Source: Nemopilema nomurai
Taxonomy: Eukaryota; Cnidaria; Scyphozoa; Rhizostomeae; Rhizostomatidae
Length of the DNA stretch: 64,000 bases
Reading direction: 5' to 3'
NCBI GenBank assembly: GCA_003864495.1
Contig: ML133387.1
Coordinates: 2,548,781 to 2,612,780, forward strand
Shown here piece by piece: positions 24,801-39,800 of this stretch; position 1 is the first letter of the stretch; each line of letters opens with the position of its first letter. The notes beneath the pieces were generated by a model. The model did no database searches. It had not been told where the DNA came from and saw nothing but the letters and a program-made list of their open reading frames with translations. The translations under genes were made by a program, and so were the position numbers.

Positions 24801-27800
24801 ATTACAATGCTATTGGTAAGGACTAAAATTAAGGTATCTATAGAAAAGGTAATAATCTTCGCAGTTAAAAGTAAACAAGACAGAAACTGGTTGAAAGATG
24901 CATACAGTTACCAATAAGAGGGGTGTGGGTTGGAAACCAGCCTGAAACATCAAGCGAAACTCCTTACCTGCCCCATTGCATCGATGACTGATTCCTTTTG
25001 CAACTTGTCATGGATGGTCCTCCGGTAATAGCTTGCCGTCTTCTTAACGTCTCCTCCATAAAGCTTCTCTCTTACTGTCACTTTCTTCATTTGTTCCCCT
25101 ACTGCCATGGCACTAACGCTTGAATTCTCCACCTGAACAGAACAATGTCAACTTCAAGCCTTGAACGTAAATAGATCGCATAATATCACCGGGCTTTAGA
25201 AAATTCGAGAATCAACGGCAGCTGATATGGCACTGACTTTACATATAAAGACTTAACCAAGTTGAGGAAGCAGTTTACTACAGTTCATCTAATGTAAGAA
25301 TTAATCAAAATAACGAAAAAACAACAAAAGAATGATAACAGCGACATTAAAAGGGCTTCCCTACCAGCATTCCCAACTCTAGAACGTCTTTTGATACGCA
25401 GTCACTCAAGTTTGGAAGATCATAAATGGCTTGTTTAGATGACACACTGTAGAGACACTTCCTTGAAGCAAATCCTGTAAGAAAATTGGAAGAATGCGCC
25501 ATAAAGATCCACAACAAGCAACTAAATGTATAATACTAAATGAGTGGTTTTGTCTACTCTACTAGCCGGTAGTCATAATATACATGCATGAAGACCTAAA
25601 GCTTGCTCAAAAGCATAAAGTGGTCTCGTTCAGAAGCTTATCTTTGCAAAAGTCAATCAAAGGTATTTAAAGCTACAAACCGAAAGTCCCATTCGGACAC
25701 ATTCGCACTGCAGTTCCATATTTAAAAAGTCTTGGCCACTGGACATCACGGAATGAATTCGCTGTACAGAAGTCAGACTCTTTTGCATCTTGCGGAGTTG
25801 CTGAAAACAAAATCAAGAGGGAGATTATTTTTGGCAAAAAAACTGTTAATTCTAACACAGCTGATGATGATATAAGGAATATCGTATTGATAACTACAAA
25901 ATACAGTTGGTAGAAGTGCAATGTTGTTTTTGAACTTGAAGTCTGTGTTTTCCAAAGAAAAACATCTTTAGTCTCTTAAGTCAAATTGCCTTGGCCTTCT
26001 GACACATGTTTACGTAAAGAAAACACGCTCTTTTATGCTTAAGAAAATGGTAGTCTAATTATAAAGAATGGGACTTATGACACTAAATCTTTCAAACATG
26101 CTAGCCAAGTTTCAAAACAAGATATTTACGTTTGCAACGGTATCCATCCCCGACGAACCCTTTTCCACATTGGCAAAGATAGGACCCTTCCGTGTTAAAA
26201 CAGTCCGCATTCTTATCGCACCTGTTTGTAGACCTTTTCTGGCACTCATTGAAGTCTACACACAAAAATACATTTGGCATTCAGTAATGTGGAAAATTAC
26301 AGTGAAAAACTGTGCAGAAAAAAAGCACAAAGGGCTTTACATCATTTCGTTACTTTCGATTAATTTGAAGAATACACTTCTTGATCAAGGTACTCGATAC
26401 ACTTAACTCACAAAATCATACAAGCTAAAAAGGATAAATCAAAGTTCAAACCTTTCGTTCTTGCAATAGCCGCCTCATTGACTCTTAGACCAGGTCCCCA
26501 AGGAAAAATAACTTGGATGTCTGCAACATAGGTGGTCAGCGGCTTCAAGGATTCAAAGAAAACAAAATTCATTCTCGTTTCAACTCTACGTTCCTTGTCC
26601 TGTTTACTCCGCAGAATAACACTGTAGTTCACATGTTGCGCCTGCGCAGCAGCCCAGCGGACATAAATTCTGTCCCAATCAATCACATTTGCTGTGACGT
26701 AACTAGGCTTCCAGTCGTGATCTGAAAGAAATCTCTACATATTGAATCATGAATGCTTAGCAAAGTTTTAAGTGTTAGCTGTTTCTAGTATTGTTATTTG
26801 AGCAAACAATAACTTGGCACGGTTACTTTCCAGTGTTGCTTTTAAAAGTATTATCCAAGTGGATGGTGCTTGAGAGAGCTAGAGGGACAGCGTTCATTGT
26901 TTAGATGTTTCAGGTTCAATTGTACAGGCCAAGCATATTCTTCATCGTTGTTGAGAAGGTAGAGAAAGTTGGGTGTTGGTAAAATGGCCGCACGTGCTCT
27001 TGTTTATATTAGTGGTAAACGTGATTCCATGTCAATCAATCTCAAGTAATCGATGTCAATCGAGTCTAAACGAATTGCTTCTATCATTAGCAATTGATCA
27101 GAAGGAATTACCGGGTGTTACGAAGTGAACTTTCTCCTTAAGTCCAGGTCCGGGTCCCCAATGAAAAACCGGGCGAATATCAATGGTGTATGCTGCTTTT
27201 GGCTTGAGAGACGCAAGGTCAGTCGAGTTTCCAAACACATCGAGTTTCCGCTTGACACCATTCTCCTCTTGCAAAATCAACTTGTAATACAAAGCATTGG
27301 CAACTGATTTCCAGCAAACATTCATTCTGCCGTTCGCCAAATAAGCTGTTCTTAAGAAGTTTTTTGGAAGAGATACGCCTAGGATATAATAAAGATAAGT
27401 TGCATAGAAGAGGAAATGGATAAACACAATTAAGAAACAAACTTCAAAAAAATTTTCGTTTGCTTCCAAACTCTGACGAGCCCATATTTCCAAAGTGATA
27501 TGTGTCTTGATGATGGGCGATGACTTGCTCTAAAATCGTCCAATCGTCACTTTTTCTAAGACGGACAACACTTTTTGGAGGTGCCCAATAGTGTTGCTGT
27601 CTTAATATTACTAAGTAGCTTTATTAATTTAGCACTTTTGCCTCAGATACCACTTCTCTCAATCCCTCAAAGTCTAGCCATTCTCTAAGAGAGAAAAAAT
27701 TCAAAAGAATCAGAGGCCACCATTAAACCCGAGTTCCATTAGGGGTAGATTTACACAGATTCGTGGGTGGTATTCTACAAAAATGGGTGTAACGTCACTT

Positions 27801-30800
27801 CAGACCTGCAACAAGGATTACTGGATCATCTGTTAAACCTTCCCAGTCTAGCTCTTTTCTAACAAGAATCGCCATTCGTTGATTGATGTTTAATGCCCGC
27901 TGATCCGAAAGCGAAGCAACTATACTGGAAGCTGTTTTGTGACTGTTCTACTCGAACATTCTCGCTAAGAACGCAAGGTTCCATAAAGCTTTAACAGCAT
28001 CGATTAAAATAAGTGAAGCCAATAGTAAACGTACTAATATTTACCTTTTGTGTTTACAGTAATAAGAGCCGGTGCACTCCTGCCCATCTCGCTCACCGCT
28101 TCAACTTCAATCACATATACAGTATTTGGGCTCAGCTGAGTGACGTTTATCTTAAAAACTTCGACAGTGCCTGGTAGTTGCTCCTTCACATTCCACGATG
28201 CCTTGAACTTCGCAGCGCTAGAGGAATTTTCCCTTACAGTCATCTAAAAAGATAAAATAACTTAAGCAAAAGAGAAAGAAAAAGCTACTTTTGCCGGTGA
28301 TTTGACGATTTTGAGAACACATTTGCCAAATACGCTTTAAAAAAGATCAAACCATGTTTATTTCAAATCCTATTGAGGAGCTACAAAAGGCGTTTAATGA
28401 ACTGTGTTTATCAATATTACACAAGGACAGTAAATTGATGTGTACTTTGTGTTGATAAGCTTGAAAAATTAAACCTGCAAGAACACTTTCAACAGTAAGT
28501 GATTTAATATTAGTTTGAGAAAGCAAATACTTTTGCAATATTTATCAACATTTTAACACTGAGAATAAGATTATTCTGTTACCTTAGAATAATTATGATA
28601 GTTCATTTTATGGAGAGTGACAGCTCTTGCAGAAACAATTCTCTTGTTGTCAAATATAAAAGTCTTCATTATTGTATTATGAAAATGGTACGAGAAAAAG
28701 CTATAAGTTGGCGATACGAGTCAGACAGCCTGAGATAAATCAGATGAAAACATGCTTTCAGATTTTGAGAAATCCGGGCGACTTACTTTCTGGCTTGAGT
28801 CTTAAAAAACTTGTAGGTAAGCAATTTAAAGTTTCAAGTTCCTGTGTCTATGATCACATTTCAGGGTGACCTCACTCTTTGATGGATCGGAGACCATCCA
28901 AAAGATTAGGTTTTTTGCGTTATCACAGTTTCAGAACTTTCACATAAAAAACTCCGATATAATTAAAAATTCCTTTACCCTGGCTTGCATTGTCTACAGC
29001 TAATCAAAAGCCTTGAAGATGTCTCCAAGATAACCATTGTTTTGTGAAAATACAATTCTAGTTAATTATGCTTTAATCAAAGTTTGTATTAAGATTAGGT
29101 TTTAATTTGAAATTTACTTGGAAACCGTATTTCTAACAATCCTTCCAGCTTATCCACTATATCAGAAATTAAGGCTCTTTGTAAAATGAAACTAAATGAA
29201 TAAGAATTGTTAAAACTGGCGAATGAAACTGCCTGGACAATGTCAAATGATACGTGAAAGATTTTGCTTTAAATAAGAATTCCCCCATAACAATCATATC
29301 CCACATAAAATACTATGTTTTGCATTTGTTTTTAACAGAAGCATCCCGCGCTTGAACTCTAGGCAAAACATTACGAAGTGAAGTGTGAAAATAGGATCGT
29401 TAAAAAAAGAAACATTAACTACCTAGGAACATCGACGTAGGGGTGTGTGTGCACCCTTTCCAGATACCCACATCTCTGTCTTGACGTTTTTGAATAACGT
29501 CTTATGTATTTGAAGTTCTAATTTGAATAAAAGCTGCTAAGTTCTTTCCAGCCCAAATGATTATACTATATTTTTCCATTGGTAGCATTTCACAGGACTT
29601 GGTCTAGGCAGGTGAACCCTGGATCAATGACTTCAGTATACACCGGTTCATTAACAAGTCGAAATGAATTTTGAATGCTGTTTGGCAAATGCAAGCAAGC
29701 GCATTGGATTTTCACTAGACAATTTGACGTGATATTCTATCAAAAACATTCCATCATGTAGCAAGAATTTACGATTAGCCCATCATATGACCAACAAATG
29801 CGATCAAAATTCTTTTTACCTTTAATGCTAAAACATGCTACATTGAAATTGCACAACGAAAACAACTGTCATACAAAACCAGCTTTAAAATTGACTCCGT
29901 TCGAAATTGATGCAGAAAATGAACACACCATCTGAAGCGATTTAGTTGATGTGGTATATGAAAAGGGGAGGGTCGGGATAGAAATAGGTCAAGTAAACAG
30001 GCTTTCTTTGTGCTTGAGTGTTTACCTTCTATGCATACTAAAGTTCCTTCTCTTATATAGTTATGACCTTGTAAGATTGGGTTTCTACAATTTCAACGGA
30101 ACTATTCAGCGAAGTCAAGCGATAAGCAAATTTGGGTCGTGAAAAATAGGCTTAACCTGCATGAGTGCTTGTTCAAAAATTGATTCAAGAAAATATTCCA
30201 AGCATGCTAAATTTCCTGCGTGTACCAAAAGCAGATTAGACAAAAATAACTTACCGAATAAGCGTAGATAGATCCATTTGCGGGCGAGGGCGTTTCGAAA
30301 ATCGCCTCGACGGAAGTTGAAGTCCTGATGCCTGGTGAAAGCTTCGGAGGATTTGGAACTAAGAAAACGTATTTGCCATTAGTGAGAAATGTGCAGAAAA
30401 GAAAATTCAAATCAAGGCTCTCAGTGTTGAATAACATATAACACATATTGAAAACAGGACGCCATAAAAACAAATGAGCTACGGTGCTTAATATAAAAAC
30501 ACAAAAAAACCCACAGTCTTTTAATAGCAATTTTAGTAGCAAGAGAACTCTAGAAAGATAGGGTTTTCAGACTAGCACAAGAGCCGGAAAACTAATCTAG
30601 CTTATACATAATTAATCTAACTGATAATTGATTACGTCAAAAAGCTTAGAGTCGGGCGAAATTCAAAAGCTTTGGTTTTCACATCGGCTAACCATGGCTC
30701 TTGAATACTAGAAGTAAGATAGAAAATAGAAATTACTTTCACTTACTTCCATCGGTGGTTCTGCAAGAAAACTCTTTGCTTCGTAACGTTTTTACGCTGC

Positions 30801-33800
30801 CGGCACCTATGACTGCATTGATGGTGAATTGATAGGTGGTAAGGGAGCCTGGAAACAAAAGACGTCATCATTCAGTGCTTGACTTTGATGTCTTTAACAT
30901 AGATAACATTGTAGTAGCTCTGTGAAGACTGACCTTATTAAACAAGAATTACATATTCGCAAAAGGATTGAGAGGCCTCACCTTACGCTTTGACGTAATC
31001 AAAAAGATATATCATTTCACTTTATGTAGCCTTTTAAGGAATTCCAGCAAATGAGTAAAGTTCGTTTACTTCAAATAAAAGCAAGAAAATTGACATTTTT
31101 TTGCATGATGTCGATAACAAAGTCAAATATATGCATCAATAGTCGGAATAATAAATGAACAATTTTGATTCTTAGAATAATGTGTACCTGGATTTCCCGA
31201 TAGTTATATGTAATAAAATTTATAGCCACAAGATTTCAAGAAAGAGAACTCTTATTAGTTTTGTGAATTGAAAAGAAAACAATAACTTGGATATGTATTG
31301 TACCTGGCTTAATTCTAAATAATTTCATCACAAGAAGAGATCCAAACGTTCTGGATCGACTTACCCAGGTTTCCAATGCAGAAATTATCAGAAGTTAAAT
31401 TTAAATCCTTCCTAAGAGAATGACCACCCATGAAAAGGTACTTATAGACCAGAGACACTTTCTTGATGCGGTCGAAGGGGTCTTTTTGCAGGGTCCAACT
31501 GAGGCATACTGATGAAGCTGTACTCTTGCACGAATCGATCATTGGATCTTCTGCAAAAATTGATAAGGTTTTCACTGGAACATTCATTCAAGAAATTTAA
31601 CAAACAAACTGAATAATGCTCCTGATAGCTGAGAAAGACTCTCTTTTCGTGAAAGCACATTCTCTAATTGTTGTAATTAAAAACCCAATTGTTCCAAATC
31701 AACATAAATATATAGTTGTGATTCTTTTACTGGTAGTGAAGCAATTACTTGAGAGGCATGGACTTACAGCATGCACAATAATCAATATCCATTGCAATGC
31801 TTACGATAAATTGCTGGTAATGCATTCAGCATGCATTTCACTTTCGTTACATTTCTACAATGATAGAATACAGGGAAAGAACAGGCTACATAGAGGCAAG
31901 AAGGCGAACAAAATAAACTAGATGGCAATCAGAGCGACATGTTGTGGTCATTAACAACCAAATGCCTGCGAATAAAGTGTTTTTAGATTTTTGATTTTAG
32001 ATTGAAATTTTTAGAATCGATGGCAGCACACACAGAGATACCAATACACTGGTTCAAAGTGTGCTTCCGATTGCACATTTAAATAAAGGATGGAAAAATT
32101 TGCTAAAAATTATTAAATAAAATCTAAGAGACCCATGCTAAGCAGTATCACTCCATACATCATTATTCTCTGAAATAAGAAAAAGCCAGACTTCTGATAT
32201 GTCCTAATCCCTATCTTGCTGTTTCTCTCAAACAACTTATACCAAACGCTAGCAGTACTTTTCCTCCCAACCAGGGATATAATGAAAGTTAAATCAAAGA
32301 AGACTAACGACTTACCAGTCTAAACAACTCGCAGCAATTATGAACCGTCTTTTATTTTATTATGAACCGTCTATTACAAAAAAACCTAACAACGAATTAA
32401 TTAACTTCCTTGTTGCTAGCGACTGGAGGGGGAAGCTCTGTGGTTTTACTATTCAACTTCATCAATTTTCTGTTTCACGCTTACCAAATACAGCAATATA
32501 GACGGAGAAGCTCTCTTCAATATTAAATGTACACTTCCGTGAGAACCGATAAACCAACTTAATTAAAGTTTCACAACCTAGGCAATTGACATTGGGCAAC
32601 AAATTTCATTTGCATTTCCTTATTGCTTTCATTCTTATAAATGCAGGCCTTTAATGGAAAGGTTTTCAAGTCTAGGCAACCGGACATTGGCGTGAGAAAG
32701 CTTTTCAATTGATCAAGCATCGTATCATTTGTAGGCCTGACTATAACGATTCTGACATTGCAGTTATCAATGTTATCATTGCAGTTATCATTGAACCGTT
32801 ATCAGAGACCAGGAAAAGTTATCATTGCAGTTATCAAGAGAAACGTGCGATGCTTACAACTAACGCAAAGAGTTGGAATCGATCAATTAGAGAGCACTTT
32901 ATTGACATCATCACTTGATCCAAAGACGTAACAGTAGAAATCAAGACATTTAAAAAGCAGAAGGCCCCGGCCCAATTTAGCAGCAAGGATACGAAACACC
33001 TGGTGCCTGCAGCCGATTAAATGGAGAAGGTACATGAACAGTGTTTCGGTCTACAGACTAAAAAATCAATGGAAAATCTACGATTGACAAGAAGAAAAAC
33101 AAAATCGTTGCTGGTTTTCCGCATAAACACCCAGCTGGAGTTCGCAAAACAACTAAACAAACTCTTGCTGAAAGCTCTTCACATGCGAATATCTTCTGTT
33201 GATTTCCTCTGAACCTTGAAGTATTTAACTGCTGATAAGGAGGATCATTCGGCCACTGACAGAAATTAATAAAGCTTGATCTTGTTGTTGCTGCTCAACA
33301 TTTTCAGTTGAAAGGCAATTGGATTTCCCCCTGGATATCATTTATTTTAGAGTTTAATCGTTTCGTATGAACAGCAAAAGCCTATCTACACGTAAATGGC
33401 TATATACACAGTCATGATCCTAAAATGGCTTAAAGTCATTCCAATGAAAACTAATGGAAACCATCTCCATACGTGACAGAAACAGACAAATACATTTGTC
33501 TTTCTAGAGGAATTTCGGAACGGGCACTGGATTGACAAAAGAACTCTTTCACGGTACAGAAATAGCTGAACTTTCACTGCTAAAAACTATGGTGAAAAAC
33601 TACAAACAAAACGAGTCATTCGGTAAAACAGTTACTTTAATCAAAGTAAAGTATCGGTATATCCACTTATAAGCTTAAATTGACTTTTATGATGTGGTAT
33701 ATGATAGCGTTTTTAACTTGCTTATCCGTTTGTGCTCTTGGACAATGGTTTTCCATCATTCCCAGCTTTTGATGGGAAGAGACAACATTCTAAACACAAG

Positions 33801-36800
33801 TTATCTTATAACGAGATTACATGGAGACAAACATCAATAGATCACACATCAATGACCAACATTGTCAGCAAATAAGAAAAGTATTGAGTGAACTTTTCAC
33901 TTACCAAGATCTCTGTAGAACAGAACTGTAGCCTCGTTGTCATTTAACGCTCGGTTCCAAAAGAGGACATTGTCATAATCTGCATCAATCTTAAAACCGT
34001 GACCCCCAAAAGTAAACAAGCTGCCTTCCAGTTGTCGCCGCTTCCTCTCCCCTGCGATGGTTCCAACTGGTTCACGACCATCATCGATGTTTCGCCTCTT
34101 TCTGCTGGCTACGTGAACGAGTTTCCTTCCGTTGATATGAACGAAAACCTTCTCCTTGTTCCAAACAACGACATGGTGCAGCCATGTATTCGCTTTAACG
34201 GAATACGTCGTGTAAAATCCACCGTAGCTGTCTCTGAAGTAAACCTGCATTTTGTTGTCCTTGTTTCTTAGTAATGCAAAGCCATACGTGTTTGTGCCGG
34301 GAACTGAATTACCCAAAATGTACTGCGCCCCCCCAGGAACATCTCGAAACCTCAACCACAGTGAAAATGTCAGGCCTGCATTGCATCTAGTGATGTCCCC
34401 AATACACCCAACAAAGTTTCCCAGCTCAATGCTCGAGCTGCGGCCTTCAAGTGTCAGATAGTTGTTTGCTTTCCGCCCGAGTCTGGTCAATTTCGCACCT
34501 CCTTCTCGTATTGAAGCTCGTTTGCCAGTGATTTTGTCTTGTATACTGTACAAACTTGTGGCTTTATCGAAGTTCCAAGAGTGCATCGCTTCTTGCATTA
34601 CTAAAATACAAGCGAGGAAAAAGCTTTCAGCGCCACCAGCACAAAGCTATGTCCATAAAAAGAAAATCTAATGGTGCAATGATTATTGAAAAGAAAAAAA
34701 AACCTGCTTCCTCGACCGCTATTTTCTCCAGATAAACTATTGATATAATTTTTTCTAGATAACTCCCATTCATCCAAAAAATTGAAACGTCAAGACATAA
34801 AAATTTTGTAATAAGATATAAAAAATTCAACAGCAAAATAAAAACTAAACAGCGCAAAATGTGGTGACTTTGCAGTTGGCAGAGCAAAAAAGCGAATTAT
34901 GTAAAGCTTCATTATTCTAAAATCATTGAAATTGTTAAAATTATGAAAGGTATCATGGTTGGTTAGTAGTACATCACAATTGTTGCTTTGGAAGCTGAAG
35001 AGAGACAGCACTAAAATTCAATTTGGCAAAAGAAATACTGATCGACTTAAACAGAAACGATTGAGAACTAGAAATAGTGTGCCGCAAATAATATTTTTAT
35101 GAACACCGGCGCAATGCAGAAATCAATCTGCAAAGAATTTTGAGTCAATTATGTCATTTTTCTTCATTTTTGAGAATCAACTGAATTGGCAATATTGAGC
35201 CGAGCGGATTAAAGGCTGACACAGATATTTACAGTAATCGGGCTAATAATGAAATAGTTGAGCATTTGAGGCTAGGACATAAGACACAAAATAAAAGGGA
35301 TTATGCACTATAGGCGATCAGGATTTGTCGATTGTTGTAGCATAAATGGCAACACGCAATGCACTCGGTGGTACCTGATACGTTGTCTTTTAGAGACTTG
35401 CTATTATAAACTTCGAGGAATGCTATTGACGGATCTATCAAATAACCTGGTTCAACCACAAATAATAATCTTGGTGCTAGGTTGATGTTTCTTCATATTC
35501 AAATAATCATAATAAAGTCTCGAAATCTTTTCAATGTGAGTTCCGCTAACTTAAAAATTCAATCTTTGCAGTACCTTGTTAGAGCGTGAAAAAATCATTA
35601 TCCAAATCCAAAAAATCCAAAAAATAGGCGATATAAAACGTTAGTTCAATAGCAAAGTTTAGTTGTCAGCTAAGGCCATATTCATCAAACGTGCATACAA
35701 GCAGAAAAATCAAAAGTACGTAAATTGAATGGTTTGTGACTTCTCGTTTTGCACATATTTAAGTCATAGACGGTGGTGTTGTTTCATTGCTGTTTTGGTT
35801 TAAACACGTTTATTTCGTTTTGTTTAACCAAATAAACTTATCTGTATTCACTGGAAAAAGTTGCTACGTGGTAAGCTGCTTTATTGAGTTTGCATTGTGT
35901 TTTGTCTCTTGGTTACAATAAACAATTAAAAATGAAAGTTTAGTGAAAAGCTTTAACTAACGAATAAACTTACCGTTCTCGTATATAGAAACGTCACTGT
36001 CCAGTTCCAAACCTAAAGAGATCAAAATAAAGATCAAAATTAAAATGCAGTCAGTTGATTTAAATTTAAGTCCATATCGAAGTTAACCTGTGGGATCGCT
36101 GACGTTCTTTCTTTGACAAACGTTTGATAGCAGCTGGATATATTTTTCCAGGACTGTTAGTAATCATTTGTAATCCAATGACAAAATGTCATTTCGCGCT
36201 CATTCAACAAATGTCATTCAAATATCTAGCGGTACACCACGTGCATACTGCTGACGTGATCAAACGATTGCATGAATGGAGGTTGCTTTGGAACTGAACT
36301 TTGGAAAATAACAACGAAATCGGTAATCGAGTATGCATTTAGTCCATTAAAAACGGCTTGGGAATGAGCCGTAGAATGCTTTAGGCAGGAAATAGTAATT
36401 AATTTTTCGCTGATTTGGGCGTGCACGAACTCTTCTTGTCTTTGCAATTATAAAACCCATTTTTGCATATTGGAGGATTTGCGCAATTCTAGCTAACACT
36501 CTTTGAAAGGAATTATCTCGAAACCTTATTGAAACAGCATTGCACAGTTAAACGCAATAAAAACCTAAACTGATTGACAAATAAACAGCATTTACTTGAA
36601 AGGCCTTCAAATAGAAGGCTTTTAAGTTATCCAATTTGAAATCCCTTTTAAAAGCCTAAATGACATATTTTAGACAACATTGCCAAATTGAGGTAGAAGA
36701 AACGTCTATTATCGGCAGATACGTTCCAAAGACATTCATTTAAGACAAACTTAAGTTCAGTTAGTTTTAAGGACACCGCAGAAGACAATATACATTATAA

Positions 36801-39800
36801 ATAATTGTTCCATTTTGAACTAGATGTAACATTTAAAGCGCTTCCTTCAATCTTCCTATCCTTGTTTGCTTTCATCTTCCATTCGAATGTATGACTACAT
36901 TAAGGACTTGTCACGCTTTGTGTACCCATTAATCATTTTTGGCAGCTTCAATAAAGATGTCGCACATAGGACCTGATTTACAATGCCAAAAACTCAATCT
37001 GCTATGCTTTTATTACTAAAAAGGATTTATATCAAAACAAAGAGTCTTACAGTAGGCAAAAAAAGAAGGAAAGGTGGCTGTGAACTTGTTGTATGAAGTT
37101 GCTGCTGTTGTTGAATAACGTCTTTGTGGTTGTTGCTAACCGATAGGTCTGACCGTGCATTTGCGACTAGACTTTATTCAGGCAAAATATTTTTCAGACA
37201 TGGGAAAATATAGCCGCAACAATCTAGACGAAATGGACATTAAATGGGTCTTGAGCTGCTATCTACCATGTATTGCTAACTAACAAGCTAACAAATAACT
37301 AGCGTACTTGAATAGGCTCACAATTGCTTGAGGTGTGATGAAACACGTATCTAAGGCAAAAGCGAAATAGTGGGACTACTGTCACAACAGATGCGCCTAC
37401 AACTCAAAAAGTACGAGCCCTGAGCTTTTTGGGTATACCCTGCTCACAATTGTGCTCATCTTTCCTCGGGCAAATACTACTAGTAGAACTTTTGTCACGA
37501 AAAGGAAACCTAAGAAATCTCTTGTTTCTGTTAGAAAGGCCTTTTTTCTTGTTCCCGTTATCTTTGATGTCTCTCAATGCACGGAAACTGAGAGGTCCGC
37601 CCTTGTGAATGACCGGTAATGGAGCGTTTGGTTTAGAAGTCAACCGGTAATGAAGGGCTCCGGTACTTGAGAGGCCCGGTAATGGCCTTGTCCGGTGATG
37701 TTTGTCGTAGAGCGCAACACCGCTATTTAATATGAGGGGGGGGGTGTCAGTGTGTCAAGAAGGAGTGACACATTTACAAAGACTGGAAACTTGAGGGACT
37801 TATAGTCTATTGCCGCAATATGCTGTTAGAACTGTATAATTGTAAGGCCTCGGTTTCACTTCCAAAACACCAGCATCTATTGCCAGCAACAGCAACAAAC
37901 AGATGAATAATGAAACAACTAAGCCGCACATGTGGTTATTTTTTTAAGCGTAGTTTATGCCCCCAACAGACTGAGGACGCAAAGGCAAGGAATCTCTAAC
38001 GCCCAAACAGAGCAAACAAACTCGTCGTCAGTGAACAAGATTTTTCGTCGATGCATTCATCGGGCAAATTATGAAGCTTGAAGGAAGGCTTGCAATGGAC
38101 AAAAGATGCATTGTCTCATACATAGATCCACTTTCGGAATCCAAATAAATATAGCCAGATTAAAGTCGTAATACAGTTTTTAAAGGGCTAAGTCACAAGC
38201 TAGAACTTAATCAGACAGAAGTACATTATGTTGATACTTAAGCCCCGTTCTCGTATCCAAGTTCACTTGATCATCAAAATTATTGCATCTCATGTTGGAA
38301 AAATTGACAGATCAAGATAATCTTTAGATCTCGGTAAGCGCTGAATCAAATTGTTCCCTTCCGCCTGATATCTTCACTTAATTTATGAATATCTGCTGGA
38401 CGCTAGGCTTTTGAATGTACAATGCACAGCAGGACAATTGTAAGACATGATAAATAGTTTGTGCCAAGGAATATTACCCAAGCCTCGCTATACTGACTGT
38501 CAGCTTACAAGATCTGACAGCACTATGGACTAGCACGAAAGAGCTCGTGGGGCATGAAGCAATTAACTCTTACTTATTACGAAGTTTATCAAGCAAGGTT
38601 ATGGATGCGAAGGTTATCTGAAAAATAAAATGAGCAAATGAGCAAAAGTTGCTGACTATTGAAGTTATTCATTCCTTGATTGTCATCCAGCTAACATGGA
38701 TTCTACTTATTGACAATGCAAAAGTAGATAGCAAATAAGGGGAAGCATTTAGCTGCCCCCGCTCAACCCCCTCTAAAAGGTACAACTGAAAAGTGATGAG
38801 CTCTCCAAATGGATGGAATGGTTGATGCAGCATAGAATCTGATTAAACGCCTTTTTATGTCTAACAATTCCAGTTGGTTTATCAGAAAGAGTCATGATGG
38901 CTCGCCACCGTCTTGAAAGGTTATGGTCTTCATTTCCGATGTTAAAGGTTATGGTTTCCAAACCTTTTGTGCATAAGCAAGAGATAAGCCAGTCAAATGA
39001 AGGGTCTGGTCTGAGCTCGTGACACGATGAAAAAAAGCATTAAGGTGCCTCTTTTTGATCTCCTGTAACACGTTTCACCATGATCGGCCGCATGGTAGAA
39101 AGATAGGTAAATAAATTACTACATTCAACAAAAAACCCCATGAACATTGGCTCTGAATGGGACAAATTACACGTGTAGGAATTGTTATTTGCAGACGTGC
39201 TACGGCCTTCTATTGCAAAGACACTCTTAGTTTCCATGAGCCAGATGCATAGGCAAAGCTGACGTAGATTACGGGTAGCGTACGACTCTCATCAGATTGG
39301 AAACCAGAATACCCCGCTAAAGCCCAATCTCCACTAGGCGGAAAATTGTCGCGCCGCAAAGAGTAGGATCACTTTCTACTTTTCGCTAGTCGACATTTTC
39401 CGCCGCGACAATTTCAAATAGCCAATTAGATCGCATGAAATTTTTCCGCCTCGACATTTTCCGCCTAGTGGAGATTGGGCTTAACATAGACCTATTGTCC
39501 TCCTTAACTATCCGCTTTTGTCACTTGTATGATCTGAACTGAAAACGCTTCACTTACCAATAGAACAGAATATACACTCATCGTGTTACAACAAAATATA
39601 CACAAATGCGAGGGAACCCAAACTTGGAAGATTTTACAAAAGCTATTTGTCATGTAGAACTGGACAATATGGTATTTGCGGTGTCTCCTAAATAGAGTTT
39701 AAGTCCCGTCTTGAAAGCGCGAGGCCGTTAAACAGGTTACAGAGATGCCACCTTGGTTAGAAAACTCAATCAATAAGTCACAATTTGGAGAGGAACGGGT

